Of a stretch of 64,000 nucleotides of DNA, positions 17,795 through 25,982 are shown piece by piece. Both the position numbers and the translations under genes were made by a program. The notes beneath the pieces are model-generated. The model was not told the DNA's origin, made no database searches, and saw only the letters and a program-made list of their open reading frames with translations. Position 1 is the first letter of the stretch. Each line of letters starts with the position of its first letter. The stretch spans positions 558,001 to 622,000 of the forward strand of contig NZ_FNPH01000001.1 in NCBI RefSeq assembly GCF_900107255.1, in the 5' to 3' direction. Source of the stretch: Micromonospora pattaloongensis. Its GTDB lineage: Bacteria; Actinomycetota; Actinomycetes; Mycobacteriales; Micromonosporaceae.

Positions 17795-18325
17795 TCAGGG
17801 TCGGTCCAAACCCGGAGCGTCGGCGGCGGTCGACGGCTCGAACAGGTGCGCGAAGGCCTGCAGGTTGGCCAGCGACTCCCCGCGCTTGACCCGCCATTCC
17901 CACTCCCGGCGGATGGCGGTGCCGAAGCCGATCTCGAGCATCGAGTCGAACGAGTCGTCGGCGTACGTGAGCACGGACCCGAGCAGCCGGTCCAGCTCGT
18001 CCTCGCTGATGCCGCCCAGCCCCGTCCGCCCGGTCAGGTAGACGTCGCCGTTGGCGTCGATCGAGAACGCCACCCCGTACATCCGCGCGTTGCGTTGCAG
18101 CAGCCACGACCAGAGCTCCTCACGGCGCTCGTCCGGCTGCCGCATCACGAACGCCTCGACCCGCAGCGCGTGCTCGCCGACGATGAGGTTGCACACCGTC
18201 TTGAGCTTGTGGGTGCCCGGCAGCGTGACCGCGTACGAGAACTCGCCGGTCTTCTCCCAGGCCAGCTCGCGCTCCGCGCAGACCGACTCGATCAGCTCGG
18301 CCACCGCCTCGCGCGGGCTCACCAC
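17795..18325 (-). CDS. YbjN-domain protein
   Basis: The 176-residue protein is of the YbjN/type III secretion chaperone-like fold, a family of small regulators or chaperones of unknown precise function. Typical segments are [40 protein letters not shown] and [15 protein letters not shown]. The start lies inside the 3' end of mshA (7-nt overlap), so the two genes are coupled. Mycobacterial Rv0487 next to mshA (Rv0486) is the same arrangement, from memory. A role in mycothiol biosynthesis is suggested only by this fixed linkage. Confidence 0.83.
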   Translation of the reverse strand: MVSPREAVAELIESVCAERELAWEKTGEFSYAVTLPGTHKLKTVCNLIVGEHALRVEAFVMRQPDERREELWSWLLQRNARMYGVAFSIDANGDVYLTGRTGLGGISEDELDRLLGSVLTYADDSFDSMLEIGFGTAIRREWEWRVKRGESLANLQAFAHLFEPSTAADAPGLDRP

Positions 18326-19692
18326 GCGCCGGCCCCCAGCGCGGCGGCGTCACCGGCCAACTCGGACGTGATCCTGCCCCGGTGATCTGTCACGGCCCCA
18401 CGGTAGACCTCGAGCAGCCGCTCCGCAGTGCGCGCCCAGGAGAACTGCCGCGCGTGCGCGACCGCGCCCCGGGCCAGCTCCGCCCGCCGACCGGGCGCGG
18501 CCAGCAGACCGCCGAGGACCCGTGCCCAGTCGACCGGGTCGTGCCCGTCGATGAGGATCCCGCTCGTGGCGTCGCGTACGGCGGTGACCAGCCCGCCGAC
18601 CGCGGCCGCGACCACCGGGGTGCCGCAGGCCTGCGCCTCCAGGGCGACCAGTCCGAACGACTCGTTGTGCGAGGGGACCGCGACCAGGTCGGCGGCCCGG
18701 TAGAGGGCGGCGAGGTCGTCGCCGGCCTGCGGGGGCAGGAACCGGACGGCGTCCGAGACCCCCAGCGTCGCGCCGAGCTCGATCAAGGCGCTCGGGCGGT
18801 CGAGTCCGGTGCCGCTCGGCCCGCCCACCACCAGCAGCGTCAACTGCTCCGCGAGCCGGGGATCGCGCCGGCGCAGCGCCGCGACGGCGTGCAGCAGCAC
18901 GTCCGGGGCCTTGAGGGGCTGGATCCGGCCGACGAAGACGACCACGTACCCCTGCTCCGGCAGGCCGAGCCGGCGCCGCGCGTCGCGCCGGGCGGCCGTC
19001 TCCCGGCCGGCGGCGGCCGGCCGGAAGCGCTCCAGGTCGACGCCGGGCGCGACGACCGCGACCCGCTCGGGATCGGCGTCGTAGCGCGCGATCAGGTCGC
19101 GCGCCTCGACCTGCGTGTTGGCCACCAGCCGGTCGGCCTCGGCGACCACCTGCTCCTCGCCGATCACCCGCGCGTTGGGCTCCGGCCGGTCACCGACGGC
19201 CAGCTGCGCGTTCTTCACCTTGGCCAGGGTGTGTGCGGTGTGAACCAGCGGCACCCCCCAGCGGTCCTTGGCGAGCCAGCCCACCTGCCCGGACAGCCAG
19301 TAGTGCGAGTGGATCAGGTCGTAGAAGCCGGGGGCGCGGGCGGCCTCGGCGCGCAGTACCCCGGTGGTGAAGGCGCAGAGCTGGGCGGGGAGGTCCTCCT
19401 TGGGCAGCGGCTCCAGCGGGCCCGACATGATGTGCCGGACCCGCACCCCGGGGGTCATCTCCACGACCGGGGGCAGTCCGCTGGCGGTGGCGCGGGTGAA
19501 GATCTCCACCTCGACGCCCACCCGGGCCAGCTGCTTGGCCACCTCGACGACGTACACGTTCATCCCGCCGGCGTCGCCGGTGCCCGGCTGGTCCAGTGGC
19601 GAGGTGTGCACCGAAACGGTCGCGACGCGTCGCGGGGTGGGCCAGGACTGCGCCGGCCGGAGCCGCGCCCGCCCGCTCTGCACATCCGCCAC
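18319..19692 (-). CDS. mshA: D-inositol-3-phosphate glycosyltransferase MshA
   Basis: The 457-residue GT4-family enzyme makes the first committed step of mycothiol synthesis, joining GlcNAc from UDP-GlcNAc to inositol 3-phosphate. The N-terminal block [21 protein letters not shown] and [20 protein letters not shown] is diagnostic of MshA. The Rossmann C-terminal half has [20 protein letters not shown] and the E-x7-E nucleotide-sugar motif in [20 protein letters not shown]. The GTG at 19692 follows AAGGAG by 6 nt; longer alternatives upstream have no family similarity. It is transcribed together with the YbjN gene. mshD, the last enzyme of the pathway, is also in this window. Confidence 0.94.
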   Translation of the reverse strand: MADVQSGRARLRPAQSWPTPRRVATVSVHTSPLDQPGTGDAGGMNVYVVEVAKQLARVGVEVEIFTRATASGLPPVVEMTPGVRVRHIMSGPLEPLPKEDLPAQLCAFTTGVLRAEAARAPGFYDLIHSHYWLSGQVGWLAKDRWGVPLVHTAHTLAKVKNAQLAVGDRPEPNARVIGEEQVVAEADRLVANTQVEARDLIARYDADPERVAVVAPGVDLERFRPAAAGRETAARRDARRRLGLPEQGYVVVFVGRIQPLKAPDVLLHAVAALRRRDPRLAEQLTLLVVGGPSGTGLDRPSALIELGATLGVSDAVRFLPPQAGDDLAALYRAADLVAVPSHNESFGLVALEAQACGTPVVAAAVGGLVTAVRDATSGILIDGHDPVDWARVLGGLLAAPGRRAELARGAVAHARQFSWARTAERLLEVYRGAVTDHRGRITSELAGDAAALGAGAW

Positions 19693-19879
19693 GTCTACTC
19701 CTTCCGGCTGACGCTCCGACGGCCCGCACGCCGCCGGCGGCACGCGACGCCGGCGACACTCGGCCTCCGGCAAAAACCGTCAGACCGCGATACATCTTCC
19801 CCGCGACGATCCCGGCACGCCTGCGGACGTGATCCACCTCTCTCCGGCCACGACGGCGACGGTGGGAAAGAATGACGGG

Positions 19880-20650
19880 ATGACCCCAATCGCGATCGTC
19901 ACCGGCGCCTCCAGCGGGATCGGCGCGGCCACGGCCCGCCGGCTGGCCACGGAGGGCTTCCACGTGGTCGCGGCGGCCCGCCGCGCGGACCGGCTCGCGG
20001 ACCTGGTCGCCGAGATCGACACGGCCGGGGGCACCGCCACCGCGATCTGCTGCGACATCACCTCCGACGAGTCGGTGGCCGGTCTGGCGGCCGCCGTCGC
20101 CGACCTGCCCGGACCGGTCACGCTGCTGGTCAACAACGCCGGCGGGGCGCACGGGCTCGACCCGGTCGCGACCGGGTCGGTCGCGGACTGGCAGTGGATG
20201 TACGAGGTGAACGTGCTCGGCACCCTGCGGGTGACCCAGGCGCTGCTGCCGGCGCTGGAGGCGTCCGGCGCCGGCACGGTGGTGGTGGTCGGCTCGACCG
20301 CCGGGTTCACGGTGTACGAGGGCGGCGGCGGCTACACGGCCGCGAAGCACGCGCAGACCGCGCTCACCGGCACGCTGCGGCTGGAGCTGTGCGGGCGACC
20401 GGTCCGGGTGATCGAGATCGATCCCGGCATGGTCCGGACCGACGAGTTCTCCCTGGTGCGCTTCGGCGGGGACGCGGACCGGGCGGCGGCCGTCTACGAG
20501 GGAGTGCCGGAGCCGCTGGTCGCCGACGACGTCGCGGACTGCATCGCGTGGTGCGCGACGCGGCCGCACCACGTCAACGTGGATCGGCTGGTCGTCCGGC
20601 CGCTCGCCCAGGCCGCGCAGCACAAGGTGCACCGGGTCACGGCGGGGTGA
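19880..20650 (+). CDS. Short-chain dehydrogenase/reductase (classical SDR)
   Basis: The 256-residue classical SDR has all expected motifs: TGASSGIGAATARRL for cofactor binding, LVNNAGGAH, the catalytic Ser in VVVGSTAGF, and YTAAKHAQTALTG with the YxxxK pair. The C terminus KVHRV is typical of NADP-dependent YdfG/serine-dehydrogenase-like SDRs. I start at the ATG that gives MTPIAIVTGAS, with GACGGG just upstream. It is divergent from mshA, as in mycobacteria (Rv0484c), and followed after 4 nt by the methyltransferase gene. Substrate unknown. Confidence 0.88.
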   Translation: MTPIAIVTGASSGIGAATARRLATEGFHVVAAARRADRLADLVAEIDTAGGTATAICCDITSDESVAGLAAAVADLPGPVTLLVNNAGGAHGLDPVATGSVADWQWMYEVNVLGTLRVTQALLPALEASGAGTVVVVGSTAGFTVYEGGGGYTAAKHAQTALTGTLRLELCGRPVRVIEIDPGMVRTDEFSLVRFGGDADRAAAVYEGVPEPLVADDVADCIAWCATRPHHVNVDRLVVRPLAQAAQHKVHRVTAG

Positions 20651-20654
20651 TCGC

Positions 20655-21470
20655 GTGTCGCGTTCCGCGCCGCGCCCCCAGGGGGTCGTGACCCGCGGCA
20701 CGACCAACCCCAACCGGCTGCGCCGGGTCGACAACTGGATCGCGGTCACCTGCCGTGACCTGCTCGCCGACGCGTCCGACCCGCTCGTGGTCGACCTCGG
20801 CTACGGCGCCACACCGATCACCGCGATCGAGCTGCGGGCGCGGCTGGCCGCCGCCGTCCGCCCGGACGTCCGCGTGGTCGGACTGGAGATCGACCCGGCC
20901 CGGGTCGCGGCCGCGGCGCCCGCCGCCGACCCGCCCCGGTTGACCTTCGCGCGGGGCGGCTTCGAGCTGGCCGGGCTGCGCCCGGTGCTGGTCCGGGCGT
21001 TTAACGTGCTTCGGCAGTACGACGAGGCGGAGGTCGCCGGGGCGTGGCGGACGATGACCGCCGGGCTCGCCCCGGACGGGGTGATCGTCGAGGGGACCTG
21101 CGACGAGCTGGGGCGGCTCGCCTCCTGGGTGCTGCTCGACGCGTCCGGCCCGCGGACGCTCACGCTGGCCGCGCGGCTCGCCACCCTGGAGTCCCCCGCC
21201 GAGCTCGCCGAACGGCTGCCGAAGGCCCTGATCCACCGGAACGTCCCCGGCGAGCCGGTCCACGCGCTCATCCGCGCCCTCGACGACGGCTGGCGGGCCG
21301 CCGCGCCGTACGCCACCTTCGGCCCGCGGCAGCGCTGGGTGCGCGCGATCACCGCGCTCGGCGAGGCCGGGTGGCCGCTGCTGGACCGGCCGTCGCGGTG
21401 GCGGCTCGGCGAGCTGACGGTGGCCTGGTCCGCGGTCGCGCCGGGCGGGCCGGTCACAGCGCGCAGTTGA
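20655..21470 (+). CDS. Class I SAM-dependent methyltransferase-like protein
   Basis: The 271-residue protein has a Rossmann methyltransferase motif I (VVDLGYGATPITAIEL) and an acidic end of strand 2 in RVVGLEIDPARVAAA, then ARGGFELAGLRPVLVRAFNVL. The Tyr in place of the usual Gly in motif I and the lack of a clear NPPY-type motif make the acceptor unclear. The GTG start lies 4 nt after the SDR stop, so both are one operon. Its last 17 nt overlap the end of convergent murB. This gene is a conserved neighbour of murB in actinobacteria, as far as I recall. Confidence 0.78.
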   Translation: MSRSAPRPQGVVTRGTTNPNRLRRVDNWIAVTCRDLLADASDPLVVDLGYGATPITAIELRARLAAAVRPDVRVVGLEIDPARVAAAAPAADPPRLTFARGGFELAGLRPVLVRAFNVLRQYDEAEVAGAWRTMTAGLAPDGVIVEGTCDELGRLASWVLLDASGPRTLTLAARLATLESPAELAERLPKALIHRNVPGEPVHALIRALDDGWRAAAPYATFGPRQRWVRAITALGEAGWPLLDRPSRWRLGELTVAWSAVAPGGPVTARS

Positions 21471-22542
21471 CCAGGACCGGCTCGGGGTGCAGGGTCACGC
21501 CGAAGCGCTCGCGCACCCCGTCGCGGATCTCGGCCGCGAGCGCCAACAGCGCCCGGGTCGAGCCCCCGCCCCGGTTCGTCAGCGCGAGCGTGTGCTTGGT
21601 GGAGATGGCCACCCCACCGGGCCCGGAATACCCCTTCGGGAAGCCGGCCCGGTCGATCAGCCACGCCGCGCTCACCTTCACCACCCCGTCCGGCCCCGGC
21701 CAGCAGGGCGGCTCGCCGGCGTCCCGGGCGCGCTCGCGGAACAGCGCGTACGCCGCCGGGTCCAGCACGGGGTTGGTGAAGAACGAGCCGACCGAGCGGG
21801 TGTCCGGGTCGGCGGGGTTCAGCACCATGCCCTTCCCGGCCCGCAGCGCGAGCACGGCGGCGCGGGCGGCCGCGAGCGGGACGCGGTCGCCGACCTCGAC
21901 GCCGAGCGTCCGGGCCAGCTCCGCGTACCGGATCGGGGTCGACAGCGGCGAGCGGGCCAGCCGGAAGTCGACGGAGAGCACCACCCAGCGGTCGTTGTGC
22001 TTGAAGACGCTGCCGCGGTAGCCGAACCGGCATTCCTCCGCCGGCATCGTCCGCACCTCGTCGGCGACCCGGTCGTAGACCCGCACCGAGGTGATCGTCT
22101 CGGCCACCTCCTGGCCGTACGCTCCGACGTTCTGGATCGGGGTGGCGCCGGTGCTGCCCGGGATGCCGGAGAGGCACTCCAGCCCCGGCCAGCCCGCCTC
22201 GACGGTGGCGGCCACCAGCTCGTCCCACGGTTCGCCGGCCTCGACCCGCACCGTGACCGTCCCGGCCCCCTCGGCGACCACGCGCACGCCGCGGGAGCGG
22301 ACCAGCACGACGGTCCCGGGGAAGCCGGCGTCGTCGATCACGACGTTGCTGCCGCCGGCCAGGATCAGCGTCGGGCTCTGGAGCAGCGCGGCTTCGCGTA
22401 CTCTTTCCACCAATCCGTCCACATCCGCCGCCACGACGAGTCGCTGGGGCGGTCCGCCCAACTGCAGGGTGGTGAAACTTCCCAGCGATCGCGGGGCGGT
22501 CGGGTCCGCGGCGGTTGGCGCGTCGGCGCTAACGTCAGGCAC
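21454..22542 (-). CDS. murB: UDP-N-acetylenolpyruvoylglucosamine reductase
   Basis: MurB (362 residues) is the FAD enzyme that reduces UDP-GlcNAc-enolpyruvate to UDP-MurNAc in peptidoglycan synthesis. FAD-binding blocks are LAGGSNVVIDD and GIPGSTGATPIQNVGAYGQE; the proton-donor Ser is in RSVGSFFTNPV; KVSAAWLIDRAGFPKGY and the C-terminal EPVLVNC follow. It is a type I-like long form. The GTG at 22542 follows TAGGGT (22555-22550) by 7 nt, so it is leaderless; an in-frame GTG further upstream is rejected for that reason. The 3' ends of murB and the methyltransferase gene overlap by 17 bp. Confidence 0.95.
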   Translation of the reverse strand: MPDVSADAPTAADPTAPRSLGSFTTLQLGGPPQRLVVAADVDGLVERVREAALLQSPTLILAGGSNVVIDDAGFPGTVVLVRSRGVRVVAEGAGTVTVRVEAGEPWDELVAATVEAGWPGLECLSGIPGSTGATPIQNVGAYGQEVAETITSVRVYDRVADEVRTMPAEECRFGYRGSVFKHNDRWVVLSVDFRLARSPLSTPIRYAELARTLGVEVGDRVPLAAARAAVLALRAGKGMVLNPADPDTRSVGSFFTNPVLDPAAYALFRERARDAGEPPCWPGPDGVVKVSAAWLIDRAGFPKGYSGPGGVAISTKHTLALTNRGGGSTRALLALAAEIRDGVRERFGVTLHPEPVLVNCAL

Positions 22543-22609
22543 GCTATTCACCCTAGGCTGGAGGGAGCCGGGCCGAGCCACGGGCGGTCCGGTCAATCCG
22601 GAGGACGCG

Positions 22610-23374
22610 ATGAGCAGACTGCACGGGACCAAGGATTTCTGGATCGGAGCACTGCGCGCGGAGGGACCGGCGTTCCTCGCCGCGGTCCGTGAGGCGGAGC
22701 CGGACACCCCCGTGCCGTCGTGCCCCGGATGGACGGTGACCGATCTCGTTCAGCACCTCGGCGCGCTCTACGCCTGGGTGCGCGGACATGTGGCGCGCGG
22801 CGTCACGGAGCCGCCCGCCGGCGGGCCGAGCGCCGACGGGGTGCCCGGCGGGGCGGCCGCGGTCGACTGGTGGCAGCACGAGTTCGACCAGCTGATGCTG
22901 CAGTTCGACGCGCTCGACCCCGAGCTGCCGGCGTACAACTGGGCGCCGCAGGCGAAGCGGGCCGGCTTCTGGCCCCGGCGGATGGCGCACGAGACCGCGG
23001 TGCACCGCTGGGACGCGCAGATGTCGATCGGCGGGACCGAGCCGATCGAGGCGAAGCTCGCGGCGGACGGGGTGAGCGAGGTGCTCGACACCTGGCTGCC
23101 GGCGGGGCGGCGACGGGCGGACCTCGCGCCGTACGGCGTGGTGCAGTTGATCGCGGTGGACGCGGCGCAGGAGTGGTACCTGCGGCTGCGCGGCGACGGC
23201 GTCGCGCTGCTCGACACGGACACGATCCTGGACAGCGACGACCACAACACCCGGACGACGGCCTCCGGCACCGCCAGTGACCTGCTGCTCGCGCTCTGGG
23301 GCCGGGTCGGTTTCGACGTCTTCGCGGTCGCCGGGGACCCGATGCTGCTGGAAGCGCTGCGCACCGACCGCTGA
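22610..23374 (+). CDS. Mycothiol-dependent maleylpyruvate isomerase family protein
   Basis: The 254-residue protein has an N-terminal DinB-like helical bundle with SCPGWTVTDLVQHLGALYAW and a second metal-ligand block MAHETAVHRWDAQ, followed by a C-terminal SCP2-like part (GDGVALLDTD and ASDLLLALWGR). This is the MDMPI_N/MDMPI_C layout of enzymes that use mycothiol as a cofactor or substrate, fitting an organism that makes mycothiol (mshA and mshD are in this window). The ATG follows GGAGG by 5 nt. It is divergent from murB. The substrate is unknown. Confidence 0.82.
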   Translation: MSRLHGTKDFWIGALRAEGPAFLAAVREAEPDTPVPSCPGWTVTDLVQHLGALYAWVRGHVARGVTEPPAGGPSADGVPGGAAAVDWWQHEFDQLMLQFDALDPELPAYNWAPQAKRAGFWPRRMAHETAVHRWDAQMSIGGTEPIEAKLAADGVSEVLDTWLPAGRRRADLAPYGVVQLIAVDAAQEWYLRLRGDGVALLDTDTILDSDDHNTRTTASGTASDLLLALWGRVGFDVFAVAGDPMLLEALRTDR

Positions 23375-23440
23375 GCCCGCCCGGCCCACCCGCGATCGAC
23401 CCGACCGGGGACCGCCCGGGTAACACGCTCGCAACTTTCT

Positions 23441-23452
23441 GAGAGCGCTCTC
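23441..23452. promoter_or_regulatory. LacI-type operator 1 (sugar uptake operon)
   Basis: The perfect palindrome GAGAGCGCTCTC lies directly upstream of the TTGACA -35 element. It resembles the CebR/CelR operator core (GAGCGCTC) known from Streptomyces and Thermobifida. The likely binder is the LacI protein encoded at the operon end. Confidence 0.8.
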
Positions 23453-23481
23453 TTGACACGCCGGTGACCCCGGTCCACTCT
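23453..23481 (+). promoter_or_regulatory. Promoter of the sugar ABC operon
   Basis: A consensus -35 TTGACA (23453-23458) is followed after 17 nt by CACTCT (23476-23481) as -10. The element is framed by the two operators, the usual design for repression by a LacI protein. Confidence 0.65.
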
Positions 23482-23484
23482 TCC

Positions 23485-23500
23485 GTGAGAGCGCTCTCAC
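23485..23500. promoter_or_regulatory. LacI-type operator 2 (sugar uptake operon)
   Basis: The 16-bp perfect palindrome GTGAGAGCGCTCTCAC covers the expected transcription start. Its centre is 46 bp from that of operator 1, and the 12-bp core is identical. Confidence 0.82.
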
Positions 23501-23544
23501 CTGCACGTCAACCCCCACCCCGTCACGACCTGAGAGGGGTCACA

Positions 23545-24849
23545 ATGGGCGTCACCCCGCGCCGCCGCGTCGTCGCGGCCGCCGCCGCCTTGGCCGCGCT
23601 CACCGCGGTCGCCGCCTGCGGCGGCGCCGAAGAGACGAGCGCCGACGGCAAGATCACCCTGACCGTGGACGTCTTCGGTCAGTTCGGATACGACGAGCTC
23701 TACAAGCAGTACATGGACAGCCACCCCAACGTGAAGATCGTCGAGCGCGGCACCGGTGGCAACCTGGACGAGTACTCGCCCAAGCTGACGCAGTGGCTCG
23801 CCTCCGGCAAGGGCGCCGGCGACATCGTCGCGATCGAGGAGGGGCTGCTCGTCGAGTACAAGGCGAACCCGAAGAACTTCGTCAACCTGCTCGACCACGG
23901 GGCCGCGGACCTCAAGGGCAACTTCATGGAGTGGAAGTGGAACCAGGCCCTCACCGCGGACGGTAAGCAGCTGATCGGCCTCGGCACCGACGTCGGCGGC
24001 ATGGCGATGTGCTACCGCAAGGACCTCTTCGCCAAGGCCGGCCTGCCCACCGACCGCGCGGAGGTCTCCAAGCTCTGGCCGACGTGGCAGGAGTACATCA
24101 AGGTCGGCGAGCGCTTCAAGGCGGCGAACACCGGCGCCGCGTTCCTCGACGCCGCGACCAACACCTTCAACACCATCGTGTTGCAGACCGCGGGCAACAG
24201 CACCGGCTACCACTACTACGACACCAGCGACAAGCTCGTCGTGGACAGCAACCCGGCGGTGCGGCAGGCCTGGGACATCACGATGGACGTGATCGACTCG
24301 GGCCTCTCCGGCAAGTACGGCGCCTGGTCGGAGGAGTGGGTGGCCGCGTTCAAGCAGGCCAAGTTCGCCACCATCGCCTGCCCCGCCTGGCTCACCGGCG
24401 TGATCGAGCAGAACGCCGGCCCCGCCGCGAAGGGCAAGTGGGACATCGCGTCGGTGCCGGGCAACGGCGGCAACTGGGGTGGTTCGTTCCTCGCCGTGCC
24501 GCGGCAGAGCAAGCACCAGGCCGAGGCTATCGAGCTGGCCAAGTTCCTGACCAACCCGCAGGGGCAGATCGGCGCGTTCAAGGCCAAGGGCCCGCTCCCC
24601 TCGTCCCCGCAGGCCCTCGACGACCCGGCGATCAAGGACGCGACCAACCCGTACTTCAGCGACGCCCCGGTCGGGCAGATCTTCGGCGCGGGCGCGAAGA
24701 GCCTGAAGCCGGTCTACATGGGACCGCGCAACCAGGCGGTGCGCACCGAGGTCGAGAACGCGGTCCGGACGGTGGAGCTGGGGCAGCGCACCCCGGATAA
24801 GGGCTGGCAGGACGCGACGGCCAACGCGAAGAAGGCCGCGGACAAGTAG
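23545..24849 (+). CDS. Sugar ABC transporter substrate-binding lipoprotein (CebE-like)
   Basis: The 434-residue protein is a family 1 extracellular solute-binding lipoprotein. An Arg-rich signal peptide ends in TAVAAC, with C25 as the lipidated cysteine. The mature part has typical binding-protein blocks such as DVGGMAMCYRKDLFAKAGLP and GGNWGGSFLAVPRQSKHQ. Together with two permeases, a GH1 beta-glucosidase and a LacI regulator it fits a cello-oligosaccharide system like Streptomyces cebEFG-bglC-cebR, though another beta-glucoside is possible. No ATPase gene is present, so a shared MsiK-type ATPase elsewhere is expected. The ATG follows GAGAGGGG; two LacI-type operators precede it. Confidence 0.88.
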   Translation: MGVTPRRRVVAAAAALAALTAVAACGGAEETSADGKITLTVDVFGQFGYDELYKQYMDSHPNVKIVERGTGGNLDEYSPKLTQWLASGKGAGDIVAIEEGLLVEYKANPKNFVNLLDHGAADLKGNFMEWKWNQALTADGKQLIGLGTDVGGMAMCYRKDLFAKAGLPTDRAEVSKLWPTWQEYIKVGERFKAANTGAAFLDAATNTFNTIVLQTAGNSTGYHYYDTSDKLVVDSNPAVRQAWDITMDVIDSGLSGKYGAWSEEWVAAFKQAKFATIACPAWLTGVIEQNAGPAAKGKWDIASVPGNGGNWGGSFLAVPRQSKHQAEAIELAKFLTNPQGQIGAFKAKGPLPSSPQALDDPAIKDATNPYFSDAPVGQIFGAGAKSLKPVYMGPRNQAVRTEVENAVRTVELGQRTPDKGWQDATANAKKAADK

Positions 24850-24867
24850 CCCGCGGACAGGTAGCCC
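24838..24867 (+). repeat. 15-bp tandem duplication across the stop codon
   Basis: GCGGACAAGTAGCCC (24838-24852) is followed directly by GCGGACAGGTAGCCC (24853-24867), with one difference, then a third partial unit GCGGACG. The first copy holds the stop codon of the binding-protein gene. Confidence 0.85.
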
Positions 24868-24880
24868 GCGGACGCGACGC

Positions 24881-24915
24881 GCGGGGCTGACGGCGGACAA
24901 CGCCGTCGGCCCCGC
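24881..24915 (+). terminator. Intercistronic hairpin after the binding-protein gene
   Basis: Arms 24881-24895 and 24901-24915 pair over 15 bp with one G-U, around a 5-nt loop. Hairpins at this place often stop part of transcription or protect the upstream mRNA, giving more binding protein than permease. Confidence 0.7.
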
Positions 24916-24969
24916 CGCCAGTCGCACCGGCCCGTTTCCGCCCGTCCCCTCGACCGCTAAGGAAATCCG

Positions 24970-25980
24970 ATGAGTCTGCGTCTGGAGGTCGACGCGCCCC
25001 ACCCGGGCGCGACGGCCGGCTCCGGGCCGCCGCCCCGGCACCGCCACGCCGACCGGCCCGTACGCGCCCGGCTGAACCGATTCGACCTGAAGGTCTCCCC
25101 CTACCTCTACATCGCGCCGTTCTTCATCCTCTTCGCGATCTTCGGCGCCTACCCCCTCGGCTACACCCTCTGGGTCTCGCTGCACGACTGGGACCTGCTC
25201 GCCGAGGACCACCCCTTCGTCGGCCTGGAGAACTACCAGCGGCTGCTGGGCGACCCCGACTTCTGGAACTCGGTGGTCAACACGCTCGGCATCTTCGTCA
25301 TCTCCACCGTGCCGCAGCTGCTGCTCGCGCTCTGGCTGGCCCACCTGCTCAACCGCGGGCTGCGCGCCCGCACGCTGTTCCGGATGGGGGTGCTGATCCC
25401 CAACATCACCTCCACCGCGGCGGTCGCGATCGTCTTCGGGCAGCTCTTCAGCCGCGAGTTCGGGATGATCAACTGGCTGCTCGATCTCGTCGGCGTCGAC
25501 GGCATCGACTGGAAGGGCAGCAAGCTCACCGCCTGGATCGCGGTCTCCACGATGGTCGACTGGCGGTGGACCGGCTACAACGCGCTGATCTTCCTCGCCG
25601 CCATGCAGGCCATCCCCCGCGACCTGTACGAGGCGGCGGCGCTCGACGGCGCCCGGCAGGCCCGCCAGTTCTGGTCCATCACCGTGCCGATGCTGCGACC
25701 GACCATCATCTTCTGCGTCATCGTCTCGACCATCGGCGGGCTGCAGCTCTTCACCGAGCCGCTGCTCTTCAACTCCGGCACCAACCCGATCCGGGGCGGG
25801 CCGATGCGCGAGTCCCAGACGATGACCATGTACATGTTCGAGAACGCGTTCGCCCCGCACTTCAACTTCGGGTACGGCTCCGCGATCGCCTGGATGCTCT
25901 TCGCGCTGATCGCGATCGTGGCGATCATCAACGTGCTGGTCATCCGCGGGCTCGGCAAGAACCAGACCGGAGGGGAGTGA
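24970..25980 (+). CDS. Sugar ABC transporter permease (MalF/CebF-like)
   Basis: The 336-residue inner-membrane protein has six to seven predicted helices after a 40-residue cytoplasmic start. The EAA loop that docks the ATPase is at YEAAALDGARQARQFWSITVP. The segment PYLYIAPFFILFAIFGAYPL is a standard first helix of CUT1 sugar permeases. The ATG has AAGGAAA a few nt upstream. It is the second gene of the operon, separated from the binding protein by a 120-nt gap with a hairpin, and from the next permease by 2 nt. Confidence 0.92.
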   Translation: MSLRLEVDAPHPGATAGSGPPPRHRHADRPVRARLNRFDLKVSPYLYIAPFFILFAIFGAYPLGYTLWVSLHDWDLLAEDHPFVGLENYQRLLGDPDFWNSVVNTLGIFVISTVPQLLLALWLAHLLNRGLRARTLFRMGVLIPNITSTAAVAIVFGQLFSREFGMINWLLDLVGVDGIDWKGSKLTAWIAVSTMVDWRWTGYNALIFLAAMQAIPRDLYEAAALDGARQARQFWSITVPMLRPTIIFCVIVSTIGGLQLFTEPLLFNSGTNPIRGGPMRESQTMTMYMFENAFAPHFNFGYGSAIAWMLFALIAIVAIINVLVIRGLGKNQTGGE

Positions 25981-25982
25981 CC

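Noticed and set aside
23497-25860. A minus-strand open frame of 787 codons across the sugar operon
   Set aside because: It is a GC-driven shadow of the binding-protein and permease genes with His/Arg/Gly-rich low-complexity composition and no domain.
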